Shown here: one piece after another, positions 31,889 to 41,432 of the stretch
Position numbering within the stretch: position 1 is the first letter of the stretch
Layout of the letters: every line of letters begins with the position of its first letter
Assembly: GCF_003202405.1 (NCBI RefSeq)
Contig: NZ_QJHL01000001.1
Span: forward strand, 434,001-498,000
Source: Flavobacterium hydrophilum
GTDB taxonomy: Bacteria; Bacteroidota; Bacteroidia; Flavobacteriales; Flavobacteriaceae
Direction: 5' to 3'
DNA: 64,000 nt
Notes under the pieces: generated by a model
What the model was told of the DNA's origin: nothing
The model's input: only the letters and a program-made list of their open reading frames with translations
Databases searched by the model: none
Program-made: the position numbers and the translations under genes

Positions 31889-33367
31889 TTATCTCGCACG
31901 ATATGTTACATCAACAATTTTGCATAAACCGCTATAAGTATTGTCCAAAACTAAATCTCCATTTACAGGTGGAACAGTATACAATTCTAATTTACCTAGA
32001 GTACCATTATAACTTCCAACAATTAACTTTTTGGCGAAAGTTTTTGATCTTGCATTAAAATCTAAATAAGTAATTTCTTCACTACCTCTGTCAATCATTA
32101 ATTTAGCCGATTGTATTCCGTTGTCATACTCGTATAATTTTCCTCCAACAGAATAGAATAAATATCCTGCATCCGGGCTTACGGCGAATTTTGTTGCTTT
32201 GTCAATATCCGGTGCGTTCAGGATTTCTTTGTAATAGGTCTGTGTCAGTGCTTTATTGAATCGCAACAAATAATACTTTCCTGTAGAAATGTTTTTTAGA
32301 ACTGCAAAATTTTCAAGTGAGTTATAAGCTGAAGTCGTCATAAATACTAAATCGCAGTTGGTGTTATTCCAGTCTAAAACAGTTTCAGATCCCGTAACCG
32401 GAGGCATCGCAGAACAATTTCCTTTGTAAAGATTGTAACGCACAAAACGGCGTAAATCTTTATCAAAAAAGACAGGCGTTCCATTTACACCCTGATTCTC
32501 TGCTATAAAAGGTGCAGCGAAAAAAGTCTTTGTTTCTGTATCAAGGATATTTTGCGGCAAACCATATTTAACCTGACCAGCTCTGTAATAACTGTAAATA
32601 TTTCCTTTACTATAAATAATATTTTCACCCGGACTTGCAGATTTCATAAAATCGACACCAAAATTGGTTTCAAAAGAGCCACCAATGGTTTCGTAAGCCA
32701 TATTTTGAGATTGAACCCATCCAAAAGAATCCGGATCGATTCTGGCGGTACCGGTTTCAGTAGAGGTTATATAAATCCCGTAGGCTGTTGAAGTAGAAAG
32801 TGCTGTGCCAAAGCATTCAACATCTACTGCTTTTCCGCCCAGTTTTAATGCTGAACCGGAAGCATCCAAAACATCATTTATCACACGGGGTGTAGCAACG
32901 CCAGGAATAATGGATACCATATCCAACCTTGGTTTTCCATCAGCCTCTCCAATAATCAACCAGCCTTCATAGATTGAAGTAATTACGTTAAGTGTAAAAG
33001 GCTTTGCCTGCCAGGTAACTCCCGTAACTAAATCTTTGACAAAATAATAAACCGAATATTTTGCAGGAGGTAATTTTATAAGATCATCAAAATCTTTTGT
33101 TGTAGCAATTTTATTTTTAGCAACGGTAGTTACTGCAAACCATTCAAACGAATATCTGTCAGGGTTTGAACCATCGTCTTTGGTAGGGTTTAAATGAGGC
33201 GTTAACTTAAGATGCTCTCCTGTATAGACGGTATAGTTTTCCTCTAATCCCGTTACATTTATAGTGTTTATATCAGTATAATTGTAATTTCCCTCATCAC
33301 TGACACAGCTATAAGCCAAAGTAATCAGTACTATTATGGCGAATTGTATTTTTATCTTTTTAAACAT
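31889..33367 (-). CDS. PKD-like family surface lipoprotein
   Basis: A 492-residue lipoprotein; the lipobox AYSC near residue 21 is followed by VSDEGNYNYTD, matching the start of PKD-like lipoproteins that accompany SusC/SusD in Bacteroidota. A PKD-like Ig domain (~35-130) is followed by repeats resembling a beta-propeller (~130-490: TSIYEGWLIIGEADGKPRLD and similar strands). It should sit on the outer membrane near SusD and help bind the substrate. Its place in the operon, right after DUF4843, is a conserved arrangement I recognise. The ligand is unknown. Confidence 0.82.
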   Translation of the reverse strand: MFKKIKIQFAIIVLITLAYSCVSDEGNYNYTDINTINVTGLEENYTVYTGEHLKLTPHLNPTKDDGSNPDRYSFEWFAVTTVAKNKIATTKDFDDLIKLPPAKYSVYYFVKDLVTGVTWQAKPFTLNVITSIYEGWLIIGEADGKPRLDMVSIIPGVATPRVINDVLDASGSALKLGGKAVDVECFGTALSTSTAYGIYITSTETGTARIDPDSFGWVQSQNMAYETIGGSFETNFGVDFMKSASPGENIIYSKGNIYSYYRAGQVKYGLPQNILDTETKTFFAAPFIAENQGVNGTPVFFDKDLRRFVRYNLYKGNCSAMPPVTGSETVLDWNNTNCDLVFMTTSAYNSLENFAVLKNISTGKYYLLRFNKALTQTYYKEILNAPDIDKATKFAVSPDAGYLFYSVGGKLYEYDNGIQSAKLMIDRGSEEITYLDFNARSKTFAKKLIVGSYNGTLGKLELYTVPPVNGDLVLDNTYSGLCKIVDVTYRAR

Positions 33368-33401
33368 TTTCTTAAATATTTTAATATTAAAATGAATGAT
33401 T

Positions 33402-34169
33402 TTAAGGAATAGTCATTTCGGTACCATCATCCTCATAAATGGTATTTCCTGATTTTTTTTGATCGGCCAGATAGCGTTTCATAAAAGTCTGGTAATACAC
33501 TACTTCCGGGATTGTTAAACCTGCTGCGCCCAGTTTTTGAGAGAACATTGCCGGATTTAATTGCATAAGATCACACATTAAAAAGAATTTTTTGGCTGTA
33601 AATACGCCTAAATATGGTGCATACCATCCGGCAGGCTGTGTCAGTTTATCATCAAATGATAATTTATAACGAATGAAACTCATGGTTTTATTGGTCAGTG
33701 CATTAACCACTTTTGATTTCATATTTGTTGTAAAAAATTCATTTTCTTCCAAATTTAAAACCAGGGTAAAAGAATTGTTTTTCATGTCGGGAGCTCTAAA
33801 AACAGTTACTTCTATAGTATCTACTTCTTGTCCTGCATGAATAAAAACATCTGGTATAGAAAAATGAGTTCCTGCAACAGCTGTACTTGTGGGATCTATT
33901 GTAAGTTTTACTTTTCTGTCAACGTTACTTAATTTCCCTTGTACTCTTATCGGAATTTTGAAAATTCTCTCGGTTATGGCGGGATTGTCTAAACCAAAAC
34001 TAAAGCCTGTACTGTCAATTAATGGGGCACTTATTTTATTAGGAGCGAACATCGCATTAGAAAAATAAATGTTATCAGTAGCTTCATAAGTTGCTATTTC
34101 TTCTTTCTCACAAGATGTAAATCCTAAAAGGGACAAGAAGAGGATACTTAAAATCAATATCTTATTCAT
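33402..34169 (-). CDS. DUF4843 domain-containing lipoprotein
   Basis: A 255-residue lipoprotein; lipobox FTSC near residue 20, followed by EKEEIATYEA. The body shows the DUF4843 pattern: NIYFSNA early, RVQGKLSNVDRKVKLTIDP in a Calx-beta-like strand region, and a C-terminal helical part (SQKLGAAGLTIPEVVYYQTFM). Function is not established; the family is found almost only next to SusC/SusD and PKD-like genes. Here it lies 13 nt after SusD and 34 nt before the PKD-like gene. Confidence 0.85.
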   Translation of the reverse strand: MNKILILSILFLSLLGFTSCEKEEIATYEATDNIYFSNAMFAPNKISAPLIDSTGFSFGLDNPAITERIFKIPIRVQGKLSNVDRKVKLTIDPTSTAVAGTHFSIPDVFIHAGQEVDTIEVTVFRAPDMKNNSFTLVLNLEENEFFTTNMKSKVVNALTNKTMSFIRYKLSFDDKLTQPAGWYAPYLGVFTAKKFFLMCDLMQLNPAMFSQKLGAAGLTIPEVVYYQTFMKRYLADQKKSGNTIYEDDGTEMTIP

Positions 34170-34182
34170 AATTTAATCATTT

Positions 34183-35631
34183 TTAATTTTGAAAATTAAT
34201 TTCAGAGTCCGGCATTGGCACTACATATTGAAGCGCTGTCATTGTTAGGTTTCCGGATGAAGCTGAACCATTAGGAATTGTTGTCGAATTGATTCGTTTG
34301 TAATAGAAAAACAACTGACCCTCTCCAATAAATTCTTTTTTGTATTCTTTAGTAACTTCTGTTGCTAAGACAGCTGTCGTGGCTAAATTACCCAGACCTC
34401 TGTTAAAACGAAGCGTATTCAAAAAGGCGATACCATCAGCAGAAACTGTTGCACTTTCGGCAGCTATTAGATACATTTCTGAAAGTTTAAACATCGGAAT
34501 CTGTAGGCGAAAATTTTTTGTCTTATCTGTAACATCTTCATATTTATAAAATGTTTTTTGGGTTTTTCCTCCAATTATCGGAATTTTCCAGCTTGGCAAG
34601 CTTCTGTAATCATTATCGTTAGATTCGAAAACAGCATTTATACGAGTTAAAATTGGAGAGTATATTTTATCAGCTGCCAAACTAGAATCAAATAAATCCT
34701 TTTGTTTTGTGTATAAAGTATAATCGCTTAGCGCAAAGAAGTTTTCTGAAGAAAAAATCCGGTCCGGATTTGCTGCGTCTGTTGCTGCTAAAAATGTCGT
34801 CCATGGAAAGAAACCGCTTGATTTTACAAACGCAATAACTTCGTTTGCCACAATCGATGCACCTGGCTTATCACCTGAATACAGAAGAACACGCGCTTTT
34901 AAGCATTTTACTGCCAGATAATTCATTCTTTGTCCTCTGTTTAATGAATAATACGGATTTGCATCAAAATCTGACGTCGCAACATATTTTCCTGTTGTCA
35001 GGATAGGATCTTTGTCTAAAAGTGTTAATGCTATATCAAGATCTGCAAGTACTTTTGTAATCACATCTTTAGCCGGAAGAATAGGATTGCTGGTTGTTAC
35101 AAATTTATCGTAATAAGGTATTCCGGGATCAGCTGGCGCTATTTTATATATTGGTCCATAGAGACGAAGCATATCAAAATGCAGCATGGCACGAATGGCA
35201 ATAGCCTCTCCTTTTAAAAGATTTGCTTTTTCAACAGAAACAACTTCTGGATGCTCTTCTATACTTTCTAAAAATTTATTAGCAGATAAGATAGCTGTAA
35301 ATGCAGTTTCCCAGATATTTAAAAATACCGATTTTGGTGTTGCTTCAGCATAAGCATAAGTTGCTATATTATACTTTGAAGCATAACTAGCCATATTATA
35401 TTGCTGTCCCAAGATATCAACAGCATCCATAGTAAGCTGCTTTCCATAGAGATTATTACCCGCTAACTTAAGATAAAGTCCGTTATGTGCATTTTGTACT
35501 CCTGCCTCAGAAGTATAAACCTGATCTTCTAAAATTTGATCTTGCGGCACTACATCCAAAAAATCACTGCAGCTAATGGCTGTAATTGATAAAAGAAAAA
35601 CAGATGTAATTTTATATAAATACTTTTTCAT
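34183..35631 (-). CDS. SusD/RagB family surface substrate-binding lipoprotein
   Basis: A 482-residue lipoprotein with lipobox AISC (~residue 21), followed by SDFLDVVPQDQI, the standard SusD opening. The helical pairs IRAMLHFDMLRLYGPIYKI and RMNYLAVKCLKARVLLYSG and the late SEMYLIAAES segment are typical. It should cap the SusC barrel encoded 5 nt upstream. The C-terminus ends YVVPMPDSEINFQN, the normal SusD ending, so it is full length. Substrate unknown; the downstream proteases and thioredoxins suggest peptides. Confidence 0.94.
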   Translation of the reverse strand: MKKYLYKITSVFLLSITAISCSDFLDVVPQDQILEDQVYTSEAGVQNAHNGLYLKLAGNNLYGKQLTMDAVDILGQQYNMASYASKYNIATYAYAEATPKSVFLNIWETAFTAILSANKFLESIEEHPEVVSVEKANLLKGEAIAIRAMLHFDMLRLYGPIYKIAPADPGIPYYDKFVTTSNPILPAKDVITKVLADLDIALTLLDKDPILTTGKYVATSDFDANPYYSLNRGQRMNYLAVKCLKARVLLYSGDKPGASIVANEVIAFVKSSGFFPWTTFLAATDAANPDRIFSSENFFALSDYTLYTKQKDLFDSSLAADKIYSPILTRINAVFESNDNDYRSLPSWKIPIIGGKTQKTFYKYEDVTDKTKNFRLQIPMFKLSEMYLIAAESATVSADGIAFLNTLRFNRGLGNLATTAVLATEVTKEYKKEFIGEGQLFFYYKRINSTTIPNGSASSGNLTMTALQYVVPMPDSEINFQN

Positions 35632-35636
35632 AATGA

Positions 35637-38600
35637 TTAAAATGATACGTTTAAACTAAGTGAATAGATTCTTGAAAAAGGATACTCGATACCGCGTTCT
35701 GCTTTTATAGTGGCTACACGGAAGAATTCGTTTGCCAAAGCATTAAATCCTAATCCAACTAATCCTGCTCTTTTCAACCAGGCTCTATCGGTTACTCTGT
35801 ATCCCAAACGAATTGACTCTCCTGAGATGTAATCATCTTTTTGAATAAAACGGGATGATATTGGTGTCGCATTTGTTAAGCCAATTGCTTTAAATTGTGC
35901 TACTTGTCCAGGTGTTGTCCATCGATCTGTAAAGGCTCTCGCATCCTGATTATCAAAAATATTGTCCTTTGAGATATTTTCAACTTTGTTATATAAAGCA
36001 GTGTTAAATCTCTCAGCTCCAAAACTGTAACGTACAAATAATCCAAAACTAAAGCCTTTGTAAGTCAGGTTTGTAGAAACGACACCCGTTGCCGTTTCTC
36101 TGGAATTACCCATTACTACTTCATCTTTTTTATCTAAAGTAAAAGTAGACTGACCGTCTTTTTTGCGAAAAATTTCTCTACCGGTTGCAGGATCGATGCC
36201 TAAAGAAGGAACAGCCCAAAGATCATTACTGCTGGCTCCGTCATAATATCTTGTAAGACTTGTTGTTTTTTGAGCTGCTGTATTTAATGATGATAAGGCG
36301 TTATTGAACCCCCCCAGTTTATTATCACCGGAAGCTCCCATCAAGCCTATTCCCCAAATAAAATTATCCTTAAGATCATAAATAAAGTTGTAATTTAATT
36401 TAAACTCTATACCTTCAGTTGTCAAATAACCAACATTTAAAGGGTATGAGTTAACTCCTGTAGAAGCTGCAAGATCGATTGCTACAATTTGTGGCGAAGT
36501 TTTTCGTTTGTATGCGCCTAAAGTAGCAGTTAATCTGTTTCTAAACATTCCCAAATCTAAGCCAACAGATAAATCCTTTGTTCTTTGAGGTTCTAAATTA
36601 GGATTTGCAACCTGAGAAATTGCTAATCCTGGTCCAAAAACATTTGTATTAATATCATAAGAATATACATCGTAAGAAGCGTACCCCACTAAATTCTGGT
36701 TTCCGGTCTGACCAATATTAGCACGCAATTTTAATATGTTCACAATATCTTCATTCATTTTGAATTCGTTGTTTACATTCCAGCCAATACCTGCTCCCCA
36801 ATACGGAGAATATTTTTTATTTGTTCCAAAATTTGTTGCTCCGGAAATAGTCTGTGTAAAATCAAATAAATATTTTCTATTATAAGCGTAGTTAATTTGA
36901 TTCGTCAAATCAACACTTCTAATTAATCCTGTATAAGTTCCTGGTTTTCCATTTGGTTCATATCCGAAAGCAAAGGTCGGATTACCGGGAACTCCAAGAG
37001 GAAAACCTCTTAAAGCAGTGTTATAAGCGTTGTTTGTTGTTTCCTGAGCAGAAGCTCTAATAGTATAATTAAAAGAATGTACATCACTGAAAACATTAGA
37101 ATAAGTAGCACCCAAATTTGCATTCCATTTATTTACTAATGTTTCTTTATTAGTATAAGTTCCTTTTTCGGTAGCAATGTTACTGATAAATCTGGTATCA
37201 TCTGGTGATACAAATACAGTAGCAACACTGGTATTTCTTGAAACGGATAATGCTCCGGTTGTTTTAAGATGTGCATTCACATCATAATTTACTCCAAAGT
37301 TATTGGTAAAATTGAACTCATTTTTTTTGTTATAACTCGGCAGAAAAACATTATAAAGTGGATTAGCAGGATGATTAACAACAACATTTTTATCTTCTAA
37401 TGGTAATGAGGAGCCATCCAGATAACGTGTTATTTCTCCATTTTCGTTATATTTAGGATAATAAGGACTAGCTTTTGCCCAGGTTTCAAAAGAACCGTAT
37501 TGTGATTCCTGATTATCACCTCCGGAAACAAAGAAATTGTTATTAATACTTAGTTTATTCTTTCTGTACGTCAGTGTTGCATTATATCCCCAGGTATTAT
37601 GCTCAGAACCTTTCATTGTACCGGTCAGGCTTTTATAATTTCCGGCAATATTGAACCTGAATTCATCTGATCCACCTCCAAAAGACAAACTATGTCCTGA
37701 CGTTATTCCCATCTGGATGGGTTCGTTTAACCAATAGGTATTTACACCACTGCGAACTGCCGCCAAACGCTTATCATAAACTTGCTTTACAGAGTATTCA
37801 TATGCTGGAAATGCACTACTTGTATAGGCGCCGGAAAGCCTTTCGAATTCCAGTTTTTGTTCGGCATTCATTAAGTTATAAACACTTAAATCTGCTAATT
37901 CATAAGATGAATTATACACATAAGAAAACTGTAATTTTCCCGGTAAAGGTTTATTCGTTTCAATAACTACAACACCATTAGCAGAACGGGAACCATACAA
38001 AGCAGTTGAAGCCGCATCTTTTAATAAAGTAATGCTTGCAATTCTGTTAATATCTAAATCGACAACCTGCTGCAAAGTAGTTGGAAATCCGTCTAAAATA
38101 AATAACGGCTGATTAGGGTCATCTCTAAACTGGCTGTCTACCTGGTTGGCAGTTAAACTTGTCTGACCACGCACCTCAATTGTAGGCAGGATATTTGGGT
38201 TTGAACCAGAGATATTGTTATTTAGTACTATAAAAGAAGGATCTAATGATTTTAAAGCCTGCACCGCATTTTGAGTTGATACCTGTCTTAATTCCTCACC
38301 TTTAAAAGTGGTAACGGCTCCGGTAATTAGTTCTTTTTTACGAACAGTAACCCCTGTATTGATAACAACACCTTCTAATTGTTTGGTTTCTTCTTTTAAT
38401 GCAACATTAATTAATTTTCTGTTATTTACGGCAATAATCTCAGCCGTATGTCCAATATAAGTAAACAATAAAATACCATCGTTTGGGGCAGTGATTGTGT
38501 ATTTTCCATCAAAATCAGTCTGAGCTGTTTCATTGGTTCCTTTAACTTTTATGTTAACGCCGGGAAGAGGCTCTTTTTTGTTATTGGTAACTGTTCCTCT

Positions 38601-38954
38601 TATTTCTATAGATTTTGATTGTTGAAATACGACTACTTTTTCAACAGGAGTTTCTTTTACAACAATAGTATTTCCGTTGGCAAAACTGAAATTAAAATCT
38701 TTTTTAGGAAAACTGGCTTCGAGTAAATCATTTACCCTGATTTTGCCTTTCTTTAAATGTACTTTTGGTAATTTTTTAAATAAATCTTCCTGATAAATAA
38801 AGGTGTAATTGGTTTGTTGTTTGATAAGATCAAAAACTTCGTCAACAGTTACCGTTTTATCAGCTTTAATAACAATTTTTGCGTTTTGTGAAAATAGATT
38901 TAAGGGTGAAAAACCAAAAATTGTAGTACAAAACAAGAAGATGAAAGTTCTCAT
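35637..38954 (-). CDS. SusC/RagA family TonB-linked outer-membrane transporter with STN domain
   Basis: I favour the start at 38954 (MRTFIFLFC... signal peptide); a frame 20 codons longer opens at 39014 with a charged stretch that would spoil the signal. About 1105 residues: STN domain (~30-100), carboxypeptidase-regulatory-like domain (~115-200, TNNKKEPLPGVNI), plug (~210-340, LYGSRSANGVVVIETNK) and barrel ending SLSLNVSF. The STN domain makes it a signalling transporter working with the FecR protein and ECF sigma factor encoded upstream. It heads an operon of lipoproteins, thiol enzymes and proteases. Confidence 0.94.
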   Translation of the reverse strand: MRTFIFLFCTTIFGFSPLNLFSQNAKIVIKADKTVTVDEVFDLIKQQTNYTFIYQEDLFKKLPKVHLKKGKIRVNDLLEASFPKKDFNFSFANGNTIVVKETPVEKVVVFQQSKSIEIRGTVTNNKKEPLPGVNIKVKGTNETAQTDFDGKYTITAPNDGILLFTYIGHTAEIIAVNNRKLINVALKEETKQLEGVVINTGVTVRKKELITGAVTTFKGEELRQVSTQNAVQALKSLDPSFIVLNNNISGSNPNILPTIEVRGQTSLTANQVDSQFRDDPNQPLFILDGFPTTLQQVVDLDINRIASITLLKDAASTALYGSRSANGVVVIETNKPLPGKLQFSYVYNSSYELADLSVYNLMNAEQKLEFERLSGAYTSSAFPAYEYSVKQVYDKRLAAVRSGVNTYWLNEPIQMGITSGHSLSFGGGSDEFRFNIAGNYKSLTGTMKGSEHNTWGYNATLTYRKNKLSINNNFFVSGGDNQESQYGSFETWAKASPYYPKYNENGEITRYLDGSSLPLEDKNVVVNHPANPLYNVFLPSYNKKNEFNFTNNFGVNYDVNAHLKTTGALSVSRNTSVATVFVSPDDTRFISNIATEKGTYTNKETLVNKWNANLGATYSNVFSDVHSFNYTIRASAQETTNNAYNTALRGFPLGVPGNPTFAFGYEPNGKPGTYTGLIRSVDLTNQINYAYNRKYLFDFTQTISGATNFGTNKKYSPYWGAGIGWNVNNEFKMNEDIVNILKLRANIGQTGNQNLVGYASYDVYSYDINTNVFGPGLAISQVANPNLEPQRTKDLSVGLDLGMFRNRLTATLGAYKRKTSPQIVAIDLAASTGVNSYPLNVGYLTTEGIEFKLNYNFIYDLKDNFIWGIGLMGASGDNKLGGFNNALSSLNTAAQKTTSLTRYYDGASSNDLWAVPSLGIDPATGREIFRKKDGQSTFTLDKKDEVVMGNSRETATGVVSTNLTYKGFSFGLFVRYSFGAERFNTALYNKVENISKDNIFDNQDARAFTDRWTTPGQVAQFKAIGLTNATPISSRFIQKDDYISGESIRLGYRVTDRAWLKRAGLVGLGFNALANEFFRVATIKAERGIEYPFSRIYSLSLNVSF

Positions 38955-39127
38955 AATGTTAATAATTAGTCGTTTTCTGAAATAGAAAATGACATCGGTT
39001 AATTTAAAATTCATAAATTTACATGTTAATTGGTTGGTCGGTTGTTAAAATTGATTAATCGGTTGATACACAGAAAGGGATGAAGTGCAGTACGGTGAGA
39101 GGTCTAAACTTCAGTCCTTTTCTTTTT

Positions 39128-40273
39128 TTATTTTATTATGATCTTGTGGTTTTTTATTTCATAGGCATTAATAAAATTTATATTTCTGATCGTTGTTAAT
39201 ATATCTTCAATCTTTTGGTTTTTGTTTAATACGCCGTTGAATTTCACATTTCCTAAAGCCGGATCAGCAAAAACGATATCAACATCATACCATCTTGATA
39301 ATACTCTGGCAATATCTTTCAAAGGCATTCCTTTAAAAACAAACAATCCTTTTCTCCAGGAAATTTCATTGTAAACATCTACTTCCGAAATTTTTATTTC
39401 ATCACTGTAATTATTAAGTCTGGATTGTTCGCTTGGTGCTAATATTTCTTTTTTGTTAGAATTGCTTACGGCTACTTTTCCATGCACTAAAGTCGTGTAA
39501 ACTGTGGTTTCATCTTTATACGCTTTGATGTTGAACTCGGTGCCAATAACTTCAACATTCTGCATCATTGTTTTTACTTTAAACTTAGAACCTTTGTGCT
39601 TGGTACTTGGTGATACTTCAAAGTAGGCTTCTCCGTACAAAAGTTCTACTTGTCTGGTTTGGCCATCAACAAAAGCAACAGGATATTTTAATTGAGATTC
39701 TGAGTTTAACCACACTTTCGTACTGTCTGCCAGTTGAACAAAAAACTGGCCTCCTCTTGGAATGGTCAAAAAGTTATTAGCGATTGCATTTTGATTTTTA
39801 GAATTATAAACCAATTTTTCTCCATTGCTGGAAACATTCCCGGTTGCATATTCTTTCCCTTTTTCTAAAGCAATTACAGAGCCGTCTTCTAAAGTCAGGG
39901 TTGCTTTGTCGCTGCCAATTTCAATCTTTTTGCTAATGACAACCTGGTTGTTGGGGCTATGAAAAATAGTGGTTTTAAAGAGTAAAGAAATTGTAACAAA
40001 AAGTACAACTGAAGCTGCAACGGCAAATTTGAAAACTCCTTTTGAATAGAATGACTTATTAATTGGCATAACTTTTACCTCTTCTGATGCTAAGGCATTT
40101 TGAATCCGGTTACGCATTTTATTTTCAAGTTCATCTTTTGGCCCAAGCGTTTCATGCCATTCCGTATTGTTTTGAAAACTTTCAAAATAATTCAGCAATA
40201 ATTTATTCTCCTCTATATTGGTTTCACCGGAAAGATGTTTGTTTAGTAACACCAAAAATTCCTCTTTTTTCAT
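39128..40273 (-). CDS. FecR family anti-sigma/sigma regulator
   Basis: A 381-residue inner-membrane protein: cytoplasmic N-terminus (~1-75), one membrane span (~83-102, FAVAASVVLFVTISLLF), a periplasmic FecR domain (~120-280, with RGGQFFVQLADSTKVWLNSESQL and GEAYFEVSPS) and a C-terminal DUF4974 domain (~310-381). It links the STN domain of the SusC encoded next to the ECF sigma encoded 154 nt upstream. The periplasmic domain is longer than in the first FecR of this window (307 residues), with an extra insertion before RGGQFF. Confidence 0.92.
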   Translation of the reverse strand: MKKEEFLVLLNKHLSGETNIEENKLLLNYFESFQNNTEWHETLGPKDELENKMRNRIQNALASEEVKVMPINKSFYSKGVFKFAVAASVVLFVTISLLFKTTIFHSPNNQVVISKKIEIGSDKATLTLEDGSVIALEKGKEYATGNVSSNGEKLVYNSKNQNAIANNFLTIPRGGQFFVQLADSTKVWLNSESQLKYPVAFVDGQTRQVELLYGEAYFEVSPSTKHKGSKFKVKTMMQNVEVIGTEFNIKAYKDETTVYTTLVHGKVAVSNSNKKEILAPSEQSRLNNYSDEIKISEVDVYNEISWRKGLFVFKGMPLKDIARVLSRWYDVDIVFADPALGNVKFNGVLNKNQKIEDILTTIRNINFINAYEIKNHKIIIK

Positions 40274-40427
40274 TTTCTTTTATATATTAATCGGGGAGTA
40301 TTACCAGTAAGTACACAAAATGGTGTGTACCCCCTAGTCAGAATCTGTTTTTTTTTGTATTTTTTTTAAACTAAACAAGAAAATCACACAACATCAATCA
40401 ATTAACAGCACATTTTTTAGTTTATTT

Positions 40428-41021
40428 TTAAAAGATATTTTTAGAAATCCATATCACCATTGCCATACTAATACTGCTGCCCATTGAAGATTTTATGCTG
40501 TGCAGTGCTTTTGTAATGTGATTTTCGACCGTCTTTACAGAGATATTTAAACGTTCGGCTATTTCTTTGTGGCTTAATTGTTCTTCACGGCTTAATTTAT
40601 AAACCAATTGACATTTTTCAGGAAGTGTTGCTACTATCGAATTTATCTGAAGTACCAATTCCTGATGCATCATTTCGGTTTCAGGGGTAGTGTGCTGAAA
40701 ACGTTTTTCTAAGTCATCAAAAAGTTCGACCTGGATTCTGTCTTTATTTTTTTTAAGATGATTAAAAACCTGGTATCTGGCACAGGCATACATATATCCT
40801 TTTAGAGAAATTCTGATTTCGAGTTTTTCGCGGTTGTGCCAGATGTTCATGAAAATATCCTGAATAATATCTTCACATAACTCTTTGTCTTTTATAATAT
40901 TGAAAGCAGATATAAAAAGGGCCTGCCAGAATTTATTATACAAGTCTGTTAATGCGGACTCATCACCGTTGCGTAAACGGCTGACTAAAACTTCATCATG
41001 ATTTATGTCCGGATTTAACAA
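40428..41021 (-). CDS. RNA polymerase ECF-type sigma factor (SusCD-linked)
   Basis: A 197-residue ECF sigma factor: region 2 at ~10-85 (CEDIIQDIFMNIWHNREKL) and region 4 at ~125-180 with the HTH LSHKEIAERLNISVKTVENHITKALHSIK. The best start is the TTG at 41021-41019; upstream the frame has no ATG before a stop, and the next internal ATG is far inside region 2. A TATGTTTG -7 element (41056-41063) gives a leader of about 30 nt. It is the first gene of the large SusCD/thiol/protease locus. Confidence 0.9.
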   Translation of the reverse strand: MLNPDINHDEVLVSRLRNGDESALTDLYNKFWQALFISAFNIIKDKELCEDIIQDIFMNIWHNREKLEIRISLKGYMYACARYQVFNHLKKNKDRIQVELFDDLEKRFQHTTPETEMMHQELVLQINSIVATLPEKCQLVYKLSREEQLSHKEIAERLNISVKTVENHITKALHSIKSSMGSSISMAMVIWISKNIF

Positions 41022-41432
41022 TGCTTTTTGCTTTAATAAATTGAATATTTCGCAACAAACATACTAAAATTATTGAATCATTTTAATTTATTGCAAGTCA
41101 GAAGGCTTGTTTGGGTTTTATTTGAAAATTCTGCTTAATTTATAAATCTGTTAATTAAGTAGGAACTTAAAGTTTGGAAATTTAATATTCTACAATTCTT
41201 GTATAGTATAAAAATGGATTTCTTAAAACTCTTCAAATGTTAATGATTAAATTTTAAAGTGTGAGTTTAAAGTTTATAACTATTGTGTAGCTTATTTCTT
41301 AAAAGACTGAAAATGGTTTAAAAAGTTTAAAATATACATAAAATGGAATTTTATAATATATAAAATTAATTATGTAAACTATTGATCTCTCATTTTTCGA
41401 AATTTATATAAATCCTGTAAAATCATGATGGT
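41022..41432. other. Divergent intergenic region, sigma gene versus PAS protein
   Basis: 411 nt, very AT-rich. It holds the -7 element of the sigma gene near its left end. No repeat, RNA gene or small coding frame was recognised in the rest. Confidence 0.5.
41056..41063 (-). promoter_or_regulatory. -7 element of the second ECF sigma gene
   Basis: The minus strand reads TATGTTTG, an exact TAnnTTTG match about 35 nt before the TTG start. No TTG at the usual -33 spacing, so support is partial. It indicates housekeeping expression of the sigma gene. Confidence 0.45.
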
